From Clostridia bacterium (lineage in GTDB: Bacteria > Bacillota > Clostridia > UMGS1810): a stretch of 10,908 nt of DNA. The notes below the pieces were generated by a model. The model searched no databases and was not told where the DNA came from. It saw nothing but the letters and a program-made list of their open reading frames with translations. The DNA lies in contig JAFVSB010000103.1 of the NCBI GenBank assembly GCA_017503945.1, positions 1 through 10,908 on the forward strand, read 5' to 3'. This document shows, in pieces, positions 7,796-10,908 of the stretch (position 1 is the stretch's first letter; each line of letters begins with the position of its first letter). The translations under genes were made by a program, and so were the position numbers.

Positions 7796-7800
7796 GGTGA
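7794..7800 (+). promoter_or_regulatory. Ribosome binding site supporting the TTG start of folC
   Basis: AAGGTGA overlaps the valS TAA and matches the AGGTGA part of the anti-16S sequence. It sits five bases before TTG 7806. The alternative GTG at 7797 lies inside this motif and has no upstream site of its own. Confidence 0.55.
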
Positions 7801-7805
7801 ATCAA

Positions 7806-9065
7806 TTGGTCAAAACTGCAAATGATGCAATAGACTATATTCATTCGCTGCATCGTTTTGGCAAAAAGAGTGGCCTTTCAAATATAACCATTATGCTTGA
7901 AAGGCTGGGCAATCCGCATGAATCAATGCGATTTGTCCATATTGCCGGCACCAACGGCAAGGGCTCAGTGTCGAACATGATAAAAAATATTTTGACAAAT
8001 CATGGATATAAGGTGGGGTATTATACCTCACCTTATATTGAATTTTTCAGCGAAAGAATATGCATCGGCAACGAAATGATTTCTGATGCCGATCTGGTTT
8101 ATTATACAAACAGGGTGATGCAGGTGTGTCACGACATTCACCCCATAGAATTTGAATTTATAACCGCCATGGCAATGCTTTATTTTTGTGATAAGGGTTG
8201 TGACATCAATGTGCTCGAAGTGGGCCTTGGCGGCCGCTTTGATGCCACCAATGTCATAGGCACTCCACTTTTGAATGTCATCACGCCCATAGGCCTTGAT
8301 CACACTGCAATCCTTGGTGACACTTTGGAGAAAATTGCCTTTGAAAAGGCAGGCACCATAAAGCACGGCTCTACAGTTGTGGTAAGCCGTATGATGAACC
8401 CATCTTGTCTTGGCGTAATTGAGCAAAAATGCAAAGAGACCGCATCAAAGCTCATTGTGCCCGATTGCGAGCCTGAAAATGCTTTGTTTGAGCTTTCGGG
8501 CACATCGTTTGAATATAAGGGCGAAAGCTACAAGCTTTCACTTCGCGGCACCTATCAGCTCGATAATGCCGTCACAGCCATTGAGGCAGCATATGCTCTC
8601 ATGGATAAAATAGAGCTTTGCCAATCTGACATTACCAGTGGTCTTGCCTCGTCATTTTGGAAATGCCGCTTTGAAGTGATGGGCGCCTTTCCTGCCACTG
8701 TGCTCGATGGAGCTCACAACAGCCATGGCATCAGGGCGCTTATGCAAAGCATCGATGCATATTTCCCCACAGGCAAAAGAGTGTTCCTTTTTTCTATGCT
8801 CAGCGAAAAAGACTGGCCCGAAAGTGTGGACCTCATAGCTCAAAAGGCCGATGTCATTGTGCTTACCAAAGTGCCGTCACTTCGCGAATCTGACACCAAT
8901 GCCATGCAAGAGCGCCTTGAGGCAATAGGGGCGCAGTGTGTGTGCATCGATGACAATGCCCAAGCATATCATGAAGCGCTCAGCCTTGCAGGCACAAGCG
9001 GCAATGTGTTTGTGTTTGGCTCGCTCTATCTTGCAGGCGCACTCAGAAAGTATGTCGAAAATTGA
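7806..9065 (+). CDS. folC: Folylpolyglutamate synthase / dihydrofolate synthase
   Basis: FolC is a Mur-ligase-family enzyme that adds glutamate to dihydropteroate and/or reduced folates using ATP, retaining folates in the cytosol. With start TTG 7806 the product has 419 residues, a usual length. The N-terminus then aligns with B. subtilis FolC without a gap: YIHSLHRFGKKSGL sits at residue 11, as WIHG does there. GTG 7797 would add three residues. The P-loop is GTNGKGS (48-54). TSPYIEFFSERI (74-85) follows, then EVGLGGRFDATNV (138-150), H166 in GLDHTAILG, the probable carbamylated K186 in EKAGTIK, and DGAHN (301-305). The usual W-P-G-R motif before the C-terminal domain reads W-K-C-R here. The gene lies directly after valS, a frequent Bacillota pairing, and is followed by a terminator. 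Whether it is mono- or bifunctional cannot be read from the sequence. Confidence 0.95.
   Translation: MVKTANDAIDYIHSLHRFGKKSGLSNITIMLERLGNPHESMRFVHIAGTNGKGSVSNMIKNILTNHGYKVGYYTSPYIEFFSERICIGNEMISDADLVYYTNRVMQVCHDIHPIEFEFITAMAMLYFCDKGCDINVLEVGLGGRFDATNVIGTPLLNVITPIGLDHTAILGDTLEKIAFEKAGTIKHGSTVVVSRMMNPSCLGVIEQKCKETASKLIVPDCEPENALFELSGTSFEYKGESYKLSLRGTYQLDNAVTAIEAAYALMDKIELCQSDITSGLASSFWKCRFEVMGAFPATVLDGAHNSHGIRALMQSIDAYFPTGKRVFLFSMLSEKDWPESVDLIAQKADVIVLTKVPSLRESDTNAMQERLEAIGAQCVCIDDNAQAYHEALSLAGTSGNVFVFGSLYLAGALRKYVEN
9053..9059 (+). promoter_or_regulatory. Candidate Spo0A box
   Basis: TGTCGAA, the core 0A-box consensus, lies in the last codons of folC, about 39 bases before the candidate sigma-H -35 element of spoIIAA. 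In B. subtilis, Spo0A~P activates spoIIA from boxes upstream of its sigma-H promoter. The same 7-mer also occurs inside folC (about 7969) and, on the other strand, inside dnaE (about 594), so chance is a real possibility. Confidence 0.35.
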
Positions 9066-9077
9066 AGATGAAAAGAC

Positions 9078-9117
9078 AAAACCTCTCTTTTCCCGACAAA
9101 GGGAAAAGGGAGGTTTT
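9078..9117 (+). terminator. Intrinsic terminator after folC
   Basis: A 17-bp inverted repeat (9078-9094 with 9101-9117) has a single G-U wobble and a 6-base loop. The downstream arm ends in TTTT and continues CTT, giving a T-rich tail at 9114-9120. The A-run on the left arm means it could also work in the reverse direction. It separates the pfkA-valS-folC group from the sporulation operon. Confidence 0.8.
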
Positions 9118-9126
9118 CTTGAATTT
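9098..9126 (+). promoter_or_regulatory. Candidate sigma-H promoter for the spoIIA operon
   Basis: AAAGGGAAA (9098-9106) matches the sigma-H -35 consensus RnAGGAwWW at 8 of 9 positions. After 11 bases, CTTGAATTT (9118-9126) matches RnnGAATww except at the first base. The B. subtilis spoIIA operon is known to be read by sigma-H. The -35 lies in the right arm of the folC terminator hairpin. Transcription would start near 9131-9134, about 45 bases before spoIIAA. The ribosome binding site GGAGG is at 9164-9168, ten bases before the ATG. Confidence 0.45.
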
Positions 9127-9178
9127 ATAGAAGTATATTAAGCTATGGGAGTATATAAAAAACGGAGGCACAGATTCA

Positions 9179-9508
9179 ATGAAGCTCAATTTTTCAAATG
9201 AAAAAGACTTTCTTATAATGTCTATAAGCGGTGAAATAGACCACCGCTATGCAATTCAGATTCGCAACGAGGCAGACCGCAAAATCGTCACCTATCCTGA
9301 CAAAAAACTCATAATTGACCTTTCCGATGTCACATTTATGGATAGCTCTGCCATAGGCGTCATCATAGGGCGCTACAAGTTGGTTATGAGCTTTGGCGGG
9401 TCCATTGCCATTGTCTCGTCTAATGCTACCCTCGAGAAAATTTTGGATATGTCGGGCATACGAAAGATAATTCCTGTCTATCCCACACTTGCCGATGCAA
9501 TACGATGA
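9179..9508 (+). CDS. spoIIAA: Anti-sigma F factor antagonist SpoIIAA
   Basis: SpoIIAA is the anti-anti-sigma factor of the forespore switch. When unphosphorylated it binds the SpoIIAB-SigF complex and releases SigF; SpoIIAB inactivates it by serine phosphorylation, and SpoIIE reactivates it. The protein is one STAS domain of 109 residues, near the family's usual 110-117. It shows an N-terminal beta strand and GEIDH (18-22), then LIIDLSDVTFMDSSAIG (44-60). S57, the second Ser of M-D-S-S, aligns with the phosphorylated S58 of B. subtilis. IGRYK and the C-terminal GIRKIIPVY are also typical. The ATG at 9179 has GGAGG ten bases upstream. It is the first gene of spoIIAA-spoIIAB-sigF, 15 bases before spoIIAB. 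General STAS antagonists such as RsbV are the alternative, but the SpoIIAB and SigF neighbours settle the assignment. Confidence 0.96.
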   Translation: MKLNFSNEKDFLIMSISGEIDHRYAIQIRNEADRKIVTYPDKKLIIDLSDVTFMDSSAIGVIIGRYKLVMSFGGSIAIVSSNATLEKILDMSGIRKIIPVYPTLADAIR

Positions 9509-9523
9509 AAGGATAAAAGAAAA

Positions 9524-9961
9524 ATGACAAAACACAACTGTATCAAAACAAGCTTTAGCGCAATTGCCGAAAACGAAAGTCTCGCCAGGGTGATATGTGC
9601 GTCATTCATATCGGTACTGGACCCTACCATAGAACAGCTCACCGATGTGAAAACTGCAGTATCTGAAGCGGTGACCAATTCCATAGTGCATGGCTACTCA
9701 GGCCGCAGCGACGGAATTGTGTATATGGATTGCACCATCGATGGCGAAACCCTCATCGTTGAAGTGCGCGACAGCGGCAAAGGCATTGAAGATATAACCA
9801 AAGCCATGGAACCTATGTACACCTCATGCCCCGAAGCCGAACGCTCAGGCATGGGCTTTACCGTAATGGAAACCTTTATGGATTCAGTAGCGGTTAGCTC
9901 CGTGCTTGGAGTAGGCACCAAGGTCACAATGAAAAAAATCATCAGGAGCAAGCTTTTATAA
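9524..9961 (+). CDS. spoIIAB: Anti-sigma F factor / serine kinase SpoIIAB
   Basis: SpoIIAB is a GHKL-fold serine kinase that holds SigF inactive in its ATP form and phosphorylates SpoIIAA. The 145 residues are a full-length HATPase domain. The N box is EAVTNSIVHGY (48-58). E48 and N52 align with the catalytic base and Mg-binding residues E46 and N50 of B. subtilis, and R22 with the R20 contact residue. The G1 box is DSGKGI (83-88), the ATP-lid region PMYTSCPEAERSG follows, and the G2 box is GMGF (109-112). MYTSCPEAERSGMGF is characteristic of SpoIIAB rather than RsbW. The ribosome binding site GAAAGGA (9507-9513) overlaps the spoIIAA stop, so translation is likely coupled. The TAA stop shares its last A with the sigF start (TAATG), which helps keep kinase and sigma factor in balance. 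Confidence 0.96.
   Translation: MTKHNCIKTSFSAIAENESLARVICASFISVLDPTIEQLTDVKTAVSEAVTNSIVHGYSGRSDGIVYMDCTIDGETLIVEVRDSGKGIEDITKAMEPMYTSCPEAERSGMGFTVMETFMDSVAVSSVLGVGTKVTMKKIIRSKLL
9944..9948 (+). promoter_or_regulatory. Ribosome binding site of sigF inside spoIIAB
   Basis: AGGAG lies within the last codons of spoIIAB, 12 bases before the sigF ATG. This is longer than usual. With the TAATG overlap, it suggests sigF translation depends on ribosomes finishing spoIIAB. Confidence 0.5.
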
Positions 9962-10674
9962 TGACCGATACATACAGTCTGATCAACCTTGCCCGAGAGG
10001 GTGACAAAACCGCCGAAAAAAAGCTCGTTGATGATAATCTCTTGCTTGTGCACAGCTGTGCGCGCAAGCTCATGCATCCCGACCATGAATACGAAGACCT
10101 CGTTCAGGTGGGCAGCATAGGTCTTGTGAAAGCAATCCGCCGTTTTGACACCTCCCTTGGGCTCAGGCTTTCCACCTATGCAGTTCCCCTTATCATGGGC
10201 GAAATCAAACGCTATATCAGAGATGATTCCGGCATCAAGGTGAGCCGAAGCCTCAGAGAGTTGTGGATAAAGGCAGTTAAGGTGCGTCAGGCACTTGCAT
10301 CGGAGCTTTTCAGAGAGCCCACCATTGGAGAAATAGCCGAGTGCCTCGGCACCGACACCGAAAGGCTCACCCTTGCCATGGAGGCGGCAATGCCGTGTGA
10401 CTCACTCAATCGGCCCATAGGAGCTGACGGAAAAGATGATATATATATACAAGATGTGCTGAAATCACCAGTGGGAATGGATGATGAAATTGATAAAATC
10501 GCACTCAAAAATGCTATTGCCAATCTTGGCGAAAGGGAAAAAAAGATAATCCTTCTGCGCTATTTTCGCGGCAAAACGCAAACAGAGGTGTCGCGCATCA
10601 TTGGCGTGTCACAGGTGCAGATTTCGCGCATAGAAAAAAGAGTGCTTGCCAGCTTAAGAAATTCGATTGAATAA
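9961..10674 (+). CDS. sigF: RNA polymerase sporulation sigma factor SigF
   Basis: SigF is the first forespore-specific sigma factor. It directs RNA polymerase to early forespore genes after asymmetric division and is held inactive by SpoIIAB. The 237-residue product is a little shorter than the 255 of B. subtilis. Region 2 spans about 20-92: EDLVQVGSIGLVKAIRRFD (45-63), LSTYAVPLIMGEIKRYIRD (70-88) and the SigF/SigG-type SGIKVSRSL (90-98). Region 3 lies near 98-150. Region 4 (about 185-235) includes LGEREKKIILLRYFRGKTQ and the helix-turn-helix VSRIIGVSQVQISRIEKR (210-227). SigG is the nearest alternative and shares these signatures, but position directly after spoIIAB identifies SigF. The start overlaps the spoIIAB stop. 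The end lies in a perfect inverted repeat, and no spoVA genes follow. Confidence 0.95.
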   Translation: MTDTYSLINLAREGDKTAEKKLVDDNLLLVHSCARKLMHPDHEYEDLVQVGSIGLVKAIRRFDTSLGLRLSTYAVPLIMGEIKRYIRDDSGIKVSRSLRELWIKAVKVRQALASELFREPTIGEIAECLGTDTERLTLAMEAAMPCDSLNRPIGADGKDDIYIQDVLKSPVGMDDEIDKIALKNAIANLGEREKKIILLRYFRGKTQTEVSRIIGVSQVQISRIEKRVLASLRNSIE

Positions 10675-10713
10675 ATTATTGTTTATTGCTAAAAGCAATA
10701 AACAATAATTTAT
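10671..10713. repeat. Perfect 20-bp AT-rich inverted repeat covering the sigF stop
   Basis: The arms 10671-10690 and 10694-10713 are exactly complementary, with a 3-base AAA loop. The left arm includes the sigF TAA. In RNA this makes a long stable hairpin, but it is AT-rich and followed by ATGGCAG rather than a T-run, so it is not a canonical terminator. It may protect the 3' end of the mRNA, act as a protein-binding palindrome, or be a small repeated element. Confidence 0.85.
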
Positions 10714-10736
10714 ATGGCAGAAACATATTTTAACCG

Positions 10737-10774
10737 CCCCGATGGCAAAAGCCATCGGGGTATCTTTATTTATT
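10737..10774 (+). terminator. Intrinsic terminator after the spoIIA operon
   Basis: A perfect 10-bp GC-rich stem, CCCCGATGGC (10737-10746) with GCCATCGGGG (10751-10760), encloses an AAAA loop and is followed by a T-rich but interrupted tail (TATCTTTATTTATT). The tail runs into the -35 element of the next promoter. Confidence 0.8.
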
Positions 10775-10801
10775 GACAAAAATCTCTCAAAATGGTAAAA
10801 T
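10773..10801 (+). promoter_or_regulatory. Sigma-A promoter with extended -10, upstream of the ROK-like gene
   Basis: A consensus TTGACA (10773-10778), an exact 17-base spacer and TAAAAT (10796-10801) are preceded by TG at 10793-10794, which forms an extended -10. A start near 10808 leaves a leader of about 24 bases. A short palindrome, TTAATTAA (10807-10814), sits at the expected start and could be an operator, though this is weak. Confidence 0.8.
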
Positions 10802-10831
10802 TGTAGTTAATTAAACAAAAAGGAGAAAACG

Positions 10832-10908
10832 ATGTCCAAGCAAATAGGCAATGTACAACTTATGCAGAAAATGAATCGCTTGCGCGTTCTCAATTATATA
10901 CGCAGAAA
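10832..10908 (+). CDS. Probable ROK-family transcriptional regulator, N-terminus only
   Basis: Only the first 25 codons are in the window. The start ATG has AAGGAG (10820-10825) six bases upstream and a strong promoter before it. The N-terminus includes LMQKMNRLRVLNYIRR (10-25), which resembles the start of the winged helix-turn-helix in NagC/XylR-type ROK regulators, where an asparagine-containing N-R-x-x-V-L-x-x-I segment opens the DNA-binding domain. If so, the missing part would hold the rest of the wing and a sugar-kinase-like ROK domain, and the protein would repress sugar-utilisation genes. A different winged-helix regulator is possible because no ligand-binding domain is visible. It forms a transcription unit separate from sigF. 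Confidence 0.6.
   Translation, partial: MSKQIGNVQLMQKMNRLRVLNYIRR

Noticed and set aside
7797..7805. GTG 7797 as the folC start
   Set aside because: It has no upstream ribosome binding site. The AAGGTGA that overlaps it serves TTG 7806, which also gives the N-terminus that aligns best with known FolC.
10694..10720. The AT-rich palindrome as the main sigF terminator
   Set aside because: It has no T-run after the stem and few GC pairs. The GC-rich hairpin at 10737-10760 fits better.

Overview
The window looks like a chromosomal segment of an endospore-forming member of the Bacillota, probably class Clostridia. The reasons are the complete spoIIAA-spoIIAB-sigF operon, a whiA-dnaE-pfkA run of the kind found in low-GC Gram-positives, strong AGGAGG-type ribosome binding sites and sigma-A-like promoters. 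The species cannot be named from the sequence. All supported genes lie on the + strand and are tightly packed.

Layout. Positions 1-344 hold the 3' end of whiA, followed after 23 bases by a complete dnaE (368-3805), a replicative-type DNA polymerase III alpha subunit with an apparently intact PHP domain. A 142-base gap carries several overlapping promoter candidates for pfkA (3948-4937). pfkA is followed at short distances by a small membrane-protein gene (4971-5147), valS (5162-7795) and folC (7806-9065). These four are likely cotranscribed, linking glycolysis, valine-tRNA charging and folate polyglutamylation by position only. A hairpin terminator follows folC. The sporulation operon spoIIAA-spoIIAB-sigF (9179-10674) comes next, with a candidate sigma-H promoter buried in the terminator arm and a candidate Spo0A box just upstream. 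sigF ends inside a perfect 20-bp AT-rich inverted repeat. A GC-rich terminator hairpin follows, then a strong extended -10 promoter driving the first 25 codons of a probable ROK-family regulator, which runs off the window.

Most notable point. valS is interrupted by an in-frame TAA at 7079-7081, exactly where homologues would carry the Tyr of an L-Y-D-F-I-W-type segment. Homology continues in the same frame with no indel to the normal C-terminus. Valyl-tRNA synthetase is normally essential and single copy, so this is a base-call error, a strain-level nonsense mutation rescued by readthrough or a second copy, or a genuinely split enzyme. The first is the most likely.

SpoIIAA, SpoIIAB and SigF form the standard forespore partner-switching module: SpoIIAB binds and inhibits SigF and phosphorylates SpoIIAA, and unphosphorylated SpoIIAA frees SigF. 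All key residues are present. I found no CRISPR array, tRNA, rRNA, insertion sequence or phage gene, and no clearly undescribed multi-gene system. The novelty candidates are the valS stop, the compact regulatory region before spoIIAA, the palindrome at the sigF stop and the small membrane protein.
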